NCBI GenBank assembly: GCA_903865435.1
Contig: CAIPJS010000048.1
Coordinates: 1-43,901 of the forward strand
Length of the DNA: 43,901 bases
Source: an uncultured Bacteroidota bacterium
GTDB taxonomy: Bacteria > Bacteroidota > Bacteroidia > Chitinophagales > Chitinophagaceae
Direction of reading: 5' to 3'
Made by a program: the position numbers and the translations under genes
Notes under the pieces: generated by a model
Database searches by the model: none
The model's input: the letters and a program-made list of their open reading frames with translations, nothing else
What the model was told of the DNA's origin: nothing
Shown: positions 33,369-42,253 of the stretch, one piece after another
How positions within the stretch are numbered: the stretch's first letter is position 1
Layout: every line of letters starts with the position of its first letter

Positions 33369-35348
33369 TTATGGTTTCAACAAACTTTCAAACCACTCCA
33401 CATTGGTTTCCATAGTTTTTAAAACCATTCTTGGTTCACTAGGTCCATGTGGTTGTCTTGGTAATACTAAAAGCTTCACAGGAATATTTCTTCTTCTTAA
33501 TGCATTGTAAAACATAATTGAATTACCCAAAGGGACTCTTTGATCTGCTTCCCCATGTTGTAACATTACGGGTGTTTGTACATTTTGAACATATCTTAAT
33601 GGGGAATGCTCACTAAACATAGACCAATTATTCCATGGATCTGATTTAAAATAAGAAGGTAAAAATCCTTCAATATCATCGGTCAAGTTTTGAAAACCAA
33701 GATCTACTACTGGCGCACCAATGGAAGCGGCTTTAAAACGATTGGTATGGCCTACAATCCAACTACTCATAAAACCACCATAACTCCAACCCATCACACC
33801 TAAGATAGACTCATCCGTAACGCCCATTTTAATCACTTGATCAACACCATTCATTAAGTCTATATAATCTTTGCCACCCCAATCTTGTCTATTAGCCATT
33901 CTAAAGTTATTACCATAACCACTTGAACCTCTTGGGTTTGGTCTTAAAATAGCATAACCATCCTCACTTAAAGCAGCTATAGGATAAGTACCTTGATTCG
34001 TGGCAATACAAGTTTGAGCAAAATTACCAGCAGGGCCACCATGTACATTTAATAGTAAGGGTACTTTTTTGCCAGCAGTATAGTGTAAGGGATAGGTTAA
34101 TAAACCTTCAATTTCTAAACCATCGGCTCCTTTCCATTTAATAATTTCGGTTTTAGCTAATGGCAATGAAGCCATACTTGCATTGATAGAAGTAATTTTC
34201 ACAGGAGCATACTCACTTAATTTGCTTACATATAATTCAGGTAGCTGTGAAGTGTTTTGTAAAGTGAATGAAATATAACTATGTGTTGGATTAATTTTAG
34301 CAGCACCTATATAATTTTTTTCCCCTTTACTTAATTCACTCATACTTTTTCCATCTACACTTAATGTATAAATAGTTGTCATAGTTTTATTCATCTCTGA
34401 CCATAGAATATTTTTTCCATCCGCTGTCCAACCTACAATAGCTCCATCTTCATTAGGGGTTGCTTTTAATCGCCAAGTTTTTCCATCGGCTACAGTATAA
34501 ATCTGCGCATGTTTTGCACCAGGCCAATCGTTAGGGTTCTCAGTACAATAATAACTAATCATAGTTCCATCAGGACTAAACTGAGGAGCAGATTCTCCTG
34601 CAGGGGTATTCGCAATATTTTTAATTACACCAGTTTCAATATTGATTAATGCTATATCGCTATAGGTATTATCATTGGCTTTGGTAGATTTGCCATAACT
34701 GTATACAATGCTTGTCCCATCTGCATTCCAATCAAACGCATACACAGAAATATTTTCTTTTGTCAAAACTTTTTGAATATATTTTTGAGCAGAATCTTTA
34801 TGATGGATCCAATAAACTTGTAATCTATTTTGCTTTAATTCTGACTCATATATATACCAATCGTTTTTTGCTTTTTTATTTTTTTCTTCTTTATCTGTTG
34901 CGGCGTCTGCTACGATCACAGCAATTTTATTTCCATCATTGCTCCATTCAAATTCACTTACGCCTCCTTTGGTATCTGTAATTTTTTCTGCTTCTCCGCC
35001 TGCCACTGGCAAAATGTAAACATTGTTTTTTCCATCACGAGAAGAGGTGAAGGCAATAGATTTATTATCAGGGCTCCACTTGGGGTTTGAATTATTTTTA
35101 TCTCCAGTTGTTAATTGTTTAGCATTTGATCCATCTATTGCGCTTATCCATATTTGATTTACATATTCGCTTCTATCATCTGTCATCATAGCTTCTCTAA
35201 TGGTATACACTACCTTGGTTCCATCACCAGAAACCTGTGCACTACTTACATTTTTAATTTTTAATACTTGCTCAGGGCTCCAATTTTTTTGTGCTAGCAA
35301 AATAAAGGGCAATAGGATGACAATTAATAGTAATTGATACTTTTTCAT
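33369..35348 (-). CDS. Secreted S9-family prolyl oligopeptidase/acylaminoacyl peptidase
   Basis: A 659-residue exported serine peptidase (signal peptide about 1-19, ending LLAQ). The N-terminal beta-propeller has PD40/WD-type repeats such as NPKWSPDNKSIAFTS and APQFSPDGTMISYY. The C-terminal alpha/beta hydrolase domain holds the triad: Ser in GWSYGG near 518, Asp in EADQRVP near 600 and His in PHGPSE near 631. This is the S9C arrangement: the propeller limits access to short peptides. First gene of a minus-strand set; it diverges from the GH95 gene. Confidence 0.93.
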   Translation of the reverse strand: MKKYQLLLIVILLPFILLAQKNWSPEQVLKIKNVSSAQVSGDGTKVVYTIREAMMTDDRSEYVNQIWISAIDGSNAKQLTTGDKNNSNPKWSPDNKSIAFTSSRDGKNNVYILPVAGGEAEKITDTKGGVSEFEWSNDGNKIAVIVADAATDKEEKNKKAKNDWYIYESELKQNRLQVYWIHHKDSAQKYIQKVLTKENISVYAFDWNADGTSIVYSYGKSTKANDNTYSDIALINIETGVIKNIANTPAGESAPQFSPDGTMISYYCTENPNDWPGAKHAQIYTVADGKTWRLKATPNEDGAIVGWTADGKNILWSEMNKTMTTIYTLSVDGKSMSELSKGEKNYIGAAKINPTHSYISFTLQNTSQLPELYVSKLSEYAPVKITSINASMASLPLAKTEIIKWKGADGLEIEGLLTYPLHYTAGKKVPLLLNVHGGPAGNFAQTCIATNQGTYPIAALSEDGYAILRPNPRGSSGYGNNFRMANRQDWGGKDYIDLMNGVDQVIKMGVTDESILGVMGWSYGGFMSSWIVGHTNRFKAASIGAPVVDLGFQNLTDDIEGFLPSYFKSDPWNNWSMFSEHSPLRYVQNVQTPVMLQHGEADQRVPLGNSIMFYNALRRRNIPVKLLVLPRQPHGPSEPRMVLKTMETNVEWFESLLKP

Positions 35349-35464
35349 ACAATATGTTTTGGTTAAAAATTCTGTACTTCAATTTAAATCATTTTGTTGG
35401 TTTATGGGTGCAAAAAGCTGCTCCGATTTTTGTAACTTTATTTTCAACTTATTAAGCGCTATTT

Positions 35465-37900
35465 ATGAATGTATATCAGAAAACCTTGGTTTTAATTGCC
35501 TGCCCCTTTGTATTATTTGCTCAAAAAAAAGTAGTTAAGAAAAAGCCAGTCCCAGCTGCTACTGCCACTGTGGCTTCAACTTCTATTCAGCAGCCACTTA
35601 AGCTTTGGTATGCCAATCCAGCTCAATACTTTGAAGAGGCATTGGTGCTAGGTAATGGGCATCAAGGCGCGACGGTTTTTGGTGGTATTTCTACCGATAA
35701 AATTTATTTAAATGATCTTAGTTTATGGTCGGGTGAACCAGTGAATGCAAATATGAATCCGCAAGCTTATAAAAATTTACCTGCCGTGCGCAAAGCCCTG
35801 CAAGAAAACAATTATAAAAAAGCAGGAGAGCTAATAAAAAAATTACAAGGCAAGTTTTCTGAATCTTATGCGCCATTGGGTACTTTATTAATAGATATTA
35901 ATGACGACCCTTATATTAACGATTATTACAGAGAACTAGATATTGATAAGGCCATTGCAAAAGTGCAAACCATCTCTAATAACAATACTATTGAAAGAGA
36001 ATATTTAGTGTCTAATCCCGATAAAATTTTTACCATTCACTTAACGAGTAAAAAAGCAGGAGTGCTTGGTTTTACGATTCGATTTGAATCTTTATTAAAA
36101 CATACCACCACCACTAATAATAATGTAATACAAGTAAATGGAGTGGCACCCGTAAAGGCCGATCCTAACTATGTTCAAAAATCGCGTAATGCTATTTTAT
36201 TTGATTCGAAAAGAGGCACGCGTTTTTCTGCGAACATAGAAATACAATCTAGTACTGGAAAAATTACTAAAACCGATTCTACTATAACATTAGCAGATGC
36301 TACAGAAGCCACTGTATATGTTTCTATGGCCACTAGTTTTAATGGTTTTGATAAAGACCCTGCTACAAAGGGATTGAATAATGTTGCGACTGCTTCTACA
36401 CAGTTAACGAATGCGAAACAAATAGGTTGGGCAGAAATTAAAAAACGACATGTAAAAGATTTTCAATCTTTTTTTAATCGTGTTGAATTAAAATTAGGTG
36501 GAAAAGACTTGGTGAATTTACCTACCGATGATCGATTAAAAAGATATGCGAAAGGTGAAGCCGATCCTTATTTAGAAACCTTATATTTTCAGTACGGTCG
36601 TTATTTATTAATTTCAAGCTCACGTACAACTGGCGTCCCTGCTAACTTACAGGGCTTGTGGAACCCCTACCTACAACCCCCCTGGTCAAGTAATTATACG
36701 ATTAATATTAATGCAGAAGAAAATTATTGGTTAGCAGAAAATACCAATTTATCTGAAATGCATTTACCATTTTTGCAATTTATAGGCAACCTCGCCACTA
36801 CTGGAAAGACCACTGCAAAAACATTTTACAATATGCCAGGTTGGGTAGCACATCATAATTCAGATATATGGGCCATGTCTAATCCGGTGGGTAATTTTGG
36901 AAATGGTGATCCTGTTTGGGCGAATTGGGCCATGGGCGGCACTTGGGCCTCGACTCATTTATGGGAACATTATTTATTTACCAAAGACCAAAATTTCTTA
37001 GAAAAAAATGCCTATCCATTAATGCGTGGTGCAGCAGAATTTTGTTTAGCCTGGTTAGTAACCGATAGTAGTGGACAATTCATTACCTCACCTTCTACTT
37101 CTCCAGAAAATACTTTTAAAATGCCGAATGGCTTTGTGGGTGCCACTTTTTATGGCGGCACCGCCGACCTTGCCATGATTAGAGAATTATTTTTAGATGT
37201 GCTTGCTGCACAAAAAGTTTTAAAGAACGATAATGATTTTGCAAATAAAATAAATACTGCTTTAAATAATTTACATCCTTATAAAGTAGGTAAGGCAGGT
37301 AATTTACAAGAATGGTATTATGATTGGGAAGACAATGAACCCAAGCATCGTCATCAATCTCATTTGTATGGATTGTTTCCAGGTAACCATGTGACGGTAG
37401 ATAAAACACCATTGATTGCGGCCGCTGCCAAAAAAACTTTAGAAATTAAAGGAGATGAAACCACAGGTTGGTCCAAGGGATGGAGAATTAATTTATGGGC
37501 AAGATTAAAAGATGGAGACCATGCTTATAAAATGTATCGTGAATTATTAAAATATGTTCCCCCAGACGCAACCAAAGAAAATTATACCAATGCAGGGGGC
37601 ACTTATCCTAATTTATTAGATGCACATCCTCCTTTTCAAATAGATGGCAATTTTGGCGGAGCCGCAGCAGTAGCTGAAATGCTGGTGCAATCAAACGATG
37701 AGATGATTACGCTTTTACCAGCATTACCTAAGGCTTGGGCTACAGGGGCGGTGAAAGGATTAAAGGCAAGAGGCAACTATGAAATTGAAATGAGCTGGGC
37801 GGATGGCCAGGTGACGAATCTAAAAATAAAATCGACTACAGAACCTACTGCTAAAGTATGGATGAACGGGAAAATTCAAATTGTAAAAACAAGTAAATAA
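35465..37900 (+). CDS. GH95 family alpha-L-fucosidase
   Basis: An 811-residue exported glycoside hydrolase (signal peptide about 1-20). After a lysine-rich stretch (KKVVKKKP) the N-terminal beta-sandwich begins (ALVLGNGHQGATVFGG... LNDLSLWSGEP). The (alpha/alpha)6 barrel has NINAEENYW near 413, TSPSTSPEN near 546 and QIDGNFGG near 726, matching the positions of the catalytic Asn, Glu and Asp in the 1,2-alpha-L-fucosidase AfcA. GH95 enzymes are inverting and usually cut Fuc-alpha-1,2-Gal; some act on alpha-L-galactosides. No fucose isomerase, kinase or permease is nearby. Followed by the HD gene after 35 bases. Confidence 0.92.
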   Translation: MNVYQKTLVLIACPFVLFAQKKVVKKKPVPAATATVASTSIQQPLKLWYANPAQYFEEALVLGNGHQGATVFGGISTDKIYLNDLSLWSGEPVNANMNPQAYKNLPAVRKALQENNYKKAGELIKKLQGKFSESYAPLGTLLIDINDDPYINDYYRELDIDKAIAKVQTISNNNTIEREYLVSNPDKIFTIHLTSKKAGVLGFTIRFESLLKHTTTTNNNVIQVNGVAPVKADPNYVQKSRNAILFDSKRGTRFSANIEIQSSTGKITKTDSTITLADATEATVYVSMATSFNGFDKDPATKGLNNVATASTQLTNAKQIGWAEIKKRHVKDFQSFFNRVELKLGGKDLVNLPTDDRLKRYAKGEADPYLETLYFQYGRYLLISSSRTTGVPANLQGLWNPYLQPPWSSNYTININAEENYWLAENTNLSEMHLPFLQFIGNLATTGKTTAKTFYNMPGWVAHHNSDIWAMSNPVGNFGNGDPVWANWAMGGTWASTHLWEHYLFTKDQNFLEKNAYPLMRGAAEFCLAWLVTDSSGQFITSPSTSPENTFKMPNGFVGATFYGGTADLAMIRELFLDVLAAQKVLKNDNDFANKINTALNNLHPYKVGKAGNLQEWYYDWEDNEPKHRHQSHLYGLFPGNHVTVDKTPLIAAAAKKTLEIKGDETTGWSKGWRINLWARLKDGDHAYKMYRELLKYVPPDATKENYTNAGGTYPNLLDAHPPFQIDGNFGGAAAVAEMLVQSNDEMITLLPALPKAWATGAVKGLKARGNYEIEMSWADGQVTNLKIKSTTEPTAKVWMNGKIQIVKTSK

Positions 37901-37935
37901 TTCCCTAGTATTATTAACTTTAGCAAAACAAGAAT

Positions 37936-38538
37936 ATGTCTTTGAACTTGGGTAGAACTGAATTTGGTGATTCAGCTAATAAGGGTAATGTATTATCGGT
38001 GGATGAAGCCAATGATTTATTCAATGCTTGGGTATTGAATCCTAAGCTACAGCTACATATGAAGCAGGTAGCACACTTAATGAAATGCTGGGCAAAAGAA
38101 AAAGAAAATTTAAATGATGCCGATCAATGGCGCTGGGAAATGGCAGGCCTTTTGCATGATGCCGATTGGGATCAGTGGCCTGAGCTACATTGTAAAAAAA
38201 TAATTGAATATTTAGAGGAAAAACAAATAGACCCTGAAATTATCAGAGCCATTGCATCACATGGTCCTATTCATTTTGGTGTAGAGCCCATTACACTTAT
38301 GGACAAAATGTTATTTGCCTTTGATGAACTATCTGGTTTAATGCACGCTTATTCTTTAATGCGACCAGAAGGGTATAAGGGAATGGAATTAAAAGGCGCC
38401 AAAAAAAGAATTAAAGACAAAGCCTTTGCGGCCAACGTTTCTAGAGATGATATTGATGACGCTTGTAAAAGAGCTAATATAGAATTAGATATGCTGATTC
38501 AATTTATAATAGATAGACAAGCAAATGCTTCAGTTTAA
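37936..38538 (+). CDS. HD-domain metal-dependent phosphohydrolase-like protein
   Basis: A 200-residue cytoplasmic protein with an HD fold: QLHMKQVAHLMKCW gives the first histidine, GLLHDADWDQWPELH the HD dyad (about residue 75), and ASHGP a later ligand. KMLFAFDELSGLMHAY supplies the closing Asp. HD proteins hydrolyse nucleotides or other phosphate esters; no specific substrate is indicated. It is a cytoplasmic gene among secreted enzymes and is followed by the M14 gene after 60 bases. Confidence 0.85.
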   Translation: MSLNLGRTEFGDSANKGNVLSVDEANDLFNAWVLNPKLQLHMKQVAHLMKCWAKEKENLNDADQWRWEMAGLLHDADWDQWPELHCKKIIEYLEEKQIDPEIIRAIASHGPIHFGVEPITLMDKMLFAFDELSGLMHAYSLMRPEGYKGMELKGAKKRIKDKAFAANVSRDDIDDACKRANIELDMLIQFIIDRQANASV

Positions 38539-38598
38539 ACAAATAAAAAAATTTTCCTAATAATACAGATATACATAAACAAATTAAATAGTTATAAC

Positions 38599-41301
38599 AT
38601 GCGCAAAATTATTTTAGTTCTCCTCATTGCACTACTCTCACAGAGTTTTCTAATGGCACAAACAGTACCTAGTCCTAAATCACATTTTGGATTTAATATT
38701 GGAGACAATTATCGGTTGGCCACTTTTACGCAAACCGAAGCCTATTTAAAAAAAATAGCAGCTGCGTCTAAAAAAGTAAAACTGCAAGTAATAGGTAAAA
38801 CAGAAGAAGGGCGCAATCAATACATGGTGATTGTTTCTGATCCTAGCAACTTAGCCAATCTTGAAAAATACAAAACCATCTCACAAAAATTAGCGCACGC
38901 CGAAGGTTTGAACGACGAGCAGGCCAAGCAATTAGCAAAAGAAGGTAAGAGTGTCGTTTGGATTGATGGAGGACTGCACGCTACAGAAGTAACAGGCATT
39001 CATCAATGGATTGAATCCATTTATCAATTGATTACTAGAGAGGATGAAGAAACCAAACGTATTTTAAAATCTACAATCATCTTATTTGTACATGCCAATC
39101 CCGATGGACAAGAGTTGGTTTCTAATTGGTACATGCGCAATGCAGATACCTTAAAAAGAACAACTGAAAATATCCCGCGTTTATATGAAAAATATATTGG
39201 GCATGATAATAACCGTGATTTTTTTATGTTAAACATGAGTGAGTCTAAAAATATGAGTCGTCAATTGTATATCGAATGGATGCCACAAATTTTATACAAT
39301 CACCATCAAACTGGTCCTCCAGGTACGGTGGTAGCAGGTCCGCCTTATCGAGATCCATTTAATTATGTTTATGATCCATTACTAGTTACAGGCATCGATG
39401 CATTGGGCGCTGCGATGAGTAGTCGTTTGAATGCAGAAGGCAAACCTGGTTATACCATGAAGAGCGGATCGGTTTATTCTACTTGGTGGAATGGAGGATT
39501 AAGAACTGCTGCCTACTATCATAATATCATTGGATTATTAACAGAGATTATTGGAAATCCTACTCCTAGTAATATTCCACTCGTACCTCAAAGATTAATT
39601 CCAAATAGCGCAACCCCCTATCCAATAGAACCACAAAAATGGTATTTCAAAAACTCCATTGATTATTCAGTTTCTTTAAACTATGCTGTTTTAAATTATG
39701 CATCAAGATATAAAGATGAGCTTTTGTATAATATATATACCATGGGTAAGCATAGTATTGAAGCGGGCAGTAAAGACAACTGGACAAAATCACCCAAAAA
39801 AGTGGAATGGTTAGGTGATGCGTTTAAAGCCGACAAAAAGGAAACAAAAGCGGATACTTTGCCTGTTGAATATTTTAGTAAAGTGTATAAAAACAAGGAA
39901 CTAAGAGACCCAAGAGGATATATTATTCCTGTAGATCAATCCTCCACGGCAACTGCATTTATAAATATTTTAATTAATAGCGGTATTAAAGTGCAAAAAG
40001 CAACAGAACCATTTGAGTATGCCGGTAAAAAATATGCTAGAGGTACTTATATTGTTAAAACCAATCAAGCATTTAGACCGCATGTGTTAGATATGTTTGA
40101 ACCACAGGATCATCCCAACGATTTTCAATATCCTGGAGGACCACCCGTGCGCCCTTATGATGCGGCAGGATGGACGCCCGCATTTACTATGGGCATTGCG
40201 TTTGATAGAATTGTAGACGATTTTAATGGCCCATTTGAAAACATTGCTTATGGTGATGTACAAAAATGGTCTACATTTCAAGCAGCTGGAAGCCCTACTG
40301 CTGCAGTAGGTATTTCTTTTTCAACAAAAGACAATGCTTCTTATATTGCTGTTAATGAATTTTTGTCAAAGGGCATGGCTGTTTATAAAAGTAAGGATCA
40401 ATACTTTGTAGAATTTAATAAAAAAGATTCGCTTACTATTTACAAATTGAGTGAGAAGTTATGGAAGGAAAATGAAGTTTCATTTATTGCTGTATCTGAA
40501 AAACCAAAAGATGCCACAGCATTGGTAAAGCCACTTCGTATTGGGCTTTGGGATAAATATGGTGGATCTATTTCTTCTGGTTGGGTAAGATGGATTTTTG
40601 AACAATATCATTTTCCATTTAATCTAGTGTATGCAAAAGAAATAGATGCTGCCAATTTAAATGAAAAGTATGATGTTCTTGTATTTGTGGAAGGGGCGAT
40701 ACCATCATTAAGAGCCGAACCTTCTCCATGGGAAGAAAAAGAACCTAAAGAAAATGATATTCCAGCTGAATACAAAGAGCAACTTGGGAAAATCACTGCT
40801 CAAAAATCAATACCTGCTTTACAAAAGTTCTTAAACAATGGTGGACGCATTGTAACGATTGGTTCCAGTGCAAATTTGGCTTATCATTTAAATCTTCCAG
40901 TGAAAAATGCATTGGTGGAAATGGTGGCGGGTAAAGAAAAATATTTACCTGGTGAAAAATTTTATATTCCAGGAAGTGTAATGCAGGTAGATGTTGATAA
41001 TAATTATGCACCTAATTGGGGAATGAATAATAAAGCAGATGTATACTTTAGTACAAGTCCAGTTTTTAAATTAGCACCGGATGCCATTGCACATAAAGAA
41101 GTATTGCCATTGGCCTGGTATGCAAGTGATAAGACTTTAAGAAGTGGTTGGGCTTTTGGGCAAGCTTATTTACAAGATGGTGTTGCTGCATTTGAAGCCA
41201 AAGTGGGCGCTGGCAAGCTTTTTGTGTATGGGCCTGAAATTACTTTCCGCGGTCAAACACATGGAACTTATAAAATGCTATTCAATCAATTGTATCAATA
41301 A
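38599..41301 (+). CDS. Secreted M14 zinc carboxypeptidase with C-terminal amidotransferase-like domain
   Basis: A 900-residue exported protein (signal peptide about 1-20, ending LMAQ). The M14 domain covers about 40-370: zinc ligands are in GLHATEVTG near 126 (HxxE) and YNHHQTG near 233, the substrate-binding NNRDF is near 204, and a glutamate in LLTEIIGNPTP near 315 is in the place of the catalytic Glu. The C-terminal part (about 645-900) resembles a class I glutamine amidotransferase fold (LRIGLWDKYGGSISSGWVRWI, GGRIVTIGSSANL), with no obvious catalytic Cys. It probably acts on peptides or peptidoglycan-derived substrates. Its stop is 5 bases from the converging inositol oxygenase. Confidence 0.9.
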   Translation: MRKIILVLLIALLSQSFLMAQTVPSPKSHFGFNIGDNYRLATFTQTEAYLKKIAAASKKVKLQVIGKTEEGRNQYMVIVSDPSNLANLEKYKTISQKLAHAEGLNDEQAKQLAKEGKSVVWIDGGLHATEVTGIHQWIESIYQLITREDEETKRILKSTIILFVHANPDGQELVSNWYMRNADTLKRTTENIPRLYEKYIGHDNNRDFFMLNMSESKNMSRQLYIEWMPQILYNHHQTGPPGTVVAGPPYRDPFNYVYDPLLVTGIDALGAAMSSRLNAEGKPGYTMKSGSVYSTWWNGGLRTAAYYHNIIGLLTEIIGNPTPSNIPLVPQRLIPNSATPYPIEPQKWYFKNSIDYSVSLNYAVLNYASRYKDELLYNIYTMGKHSIEAGSKDNWTKSPKKVEWLGDAFKADKKETKADTLPVEYFSKVYKNKELRDPRGYIIPVDQSSTATAFINILINSGIKVQKATEPFEYAGKKYARGTYIVKTNQAFRPHVLDMFEPQDHPNDFQYPGGPPVRPYDAAGWTPAFTMGIAFDRIVDDFNGPFENIAYGDVQKWSTFQAAGSPTAAVGISFSTKDNASYIAVNEFLSKGMAVYKSKDQYFVEFNKKDSLTIYKLSEKLWKENEVSFIAVSEKPKDATALVKPLRIGLWDKYGGSISSGWVRWIFEQYHFPFNLVYAKEIDAANLNEKYDVLVFVEGAIPSLRAEPSPWEEKEPKENDIPAEYKEQLGKITAQKSIPALQKFLNNGGRIVTIGSSANLAYHLNLPVKNALVEMVAGKEKYLPGEKFYIPGSVMQVDVDNNYAPNWGMNNKADVYFSTSPVFKLAPDAIAHKEVLPLAWYASDKTLRSGWAFGQAYLQDGVAAFEAKVGAGKLFVYGPEITFRGQTHGTYKMLFNQLYQ

Positions 41302-41306
41302 ATAAA

Positions 41307-42194
41307 CTAAAACTTTAAAGTTTCAGGTAAATATTTTTTAACCAAGGCTTTGTAATAGGGTTGTAATTCTGCCCAACTTTTTTGATTTGGATTTTTTGAA
41401 TACAAATCATAAGGGTTGAATAATTTTACCCATTTGAACATTTCATGATCGTGCTCGTCCATCAAATGTGCATAAGCATTTTCACGGTGTTGCGCATAAA
41501 AAGAATGATAACGCAACATATATAAACCCTCTTCTGGTAAATAATCTTTCATCATATGATATACATATTCATCATGGCCCCATGACATATGTACATTCTT
41601 TAAACCACAATTAGGTGTGTACACGCCAAATTTTTGGCTGTATATTTCGTGGTTATAATCGGGATTGTTTTTAAAAAATTCAGGATATACAATTTTATCT
41701 GAATAGGCACAACCTACTGGAAAGGTATCTCCTACTACCGACCATTGTGGTTCACCAAACAAACAAAGTACTTTGCCCATATCATGAATTAAACCTACTA
41801 ATACCATCCAGTCTGGATGTCTATCATTTCGAATGGCTTCAGAAGTTTGCAATAAATGTTGCATTTGGTCTAAGTCGGTATCTGGATCTGAATCATCCAC
41901 CAATTCATTTAAAAAATCAAAAGCATTCCAAATAGGCATTTCCTTTTTATTGAATTGCAAAAAGTCGGTTTTTTTACGAAGCACAAAATCGTAAGATTGA
42001 TACGTATGATTTAATTTATAAAATTCTTTTACGGTATCTCTTTCTTCTGCAGCATAATTTCTAAATGCCTCTGTTTCTTTATTGTTGGCAATAGTTGATG
42101 GGTCTGGGTATCTATTTAATATATCCATTTCCCATTCGTCTAAATTGGCAAGTGGGTTATTGCTATCCACTACTTTCTTATTGTTGTTTGACAT
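41307..42194 (-). CDS. Myo-inositol oxygenase (MIOX)
   Basis: A 295-residue di-iron oxygenase that cleaves myo-inositol with O2 to D-glucuronate, the same family as animal and plant MIOX (about 285 residues). All metal ligands can be placed: His in HLLQTSE near 112, His-Asp in LIHDMGK near 135, His in SWGHDEY near 205, His in RYHSFYAQH near 230, and Asp in NPYDLYSK near 263. The active-site-near DDSDPDTD, EPQWSVVGDTFPVGC and NHTYQSYDFV motifs are also kept. The solute symporter lies 59 bases upstream on the same strand. The enzyme acts in the cytoplasm; no signal peptide is present. Confidence 0.94.
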   Translation of the reverse strand: MSNNNKKVVDSNNPLANLDEWEMDILNRYPDPSTIANNKETEAFRNYAAEERDTVKEFYKLNHTYQSYDFVLRKKTDFLQFNKKEMPIWNAFDFLNELVDDSDPDTDLDQMQHLLQTSEAIRNDRHPDWMVLVGLIHDMGKVLCLFGEPQWSVVGDTFPVGCAYSDKIVYPEFFKNNPDYNHEIYSQKFGVYTPNCGLKNVHMSWGHDEYVYHMMKDYLPEEGLYMLRYHSFYAQHRENAYAHLMDEHDHEMFKWVKLFNPYDLYSKNPNQKSWAELQPYYKALVKKYLPETLKF

Positions 42195-42253
42195 AGCCTT
42201 ATTTGGTTTGGTCTAATAAAAATCGTCTTTTTTTATAAAATTGTCAAATTTTA

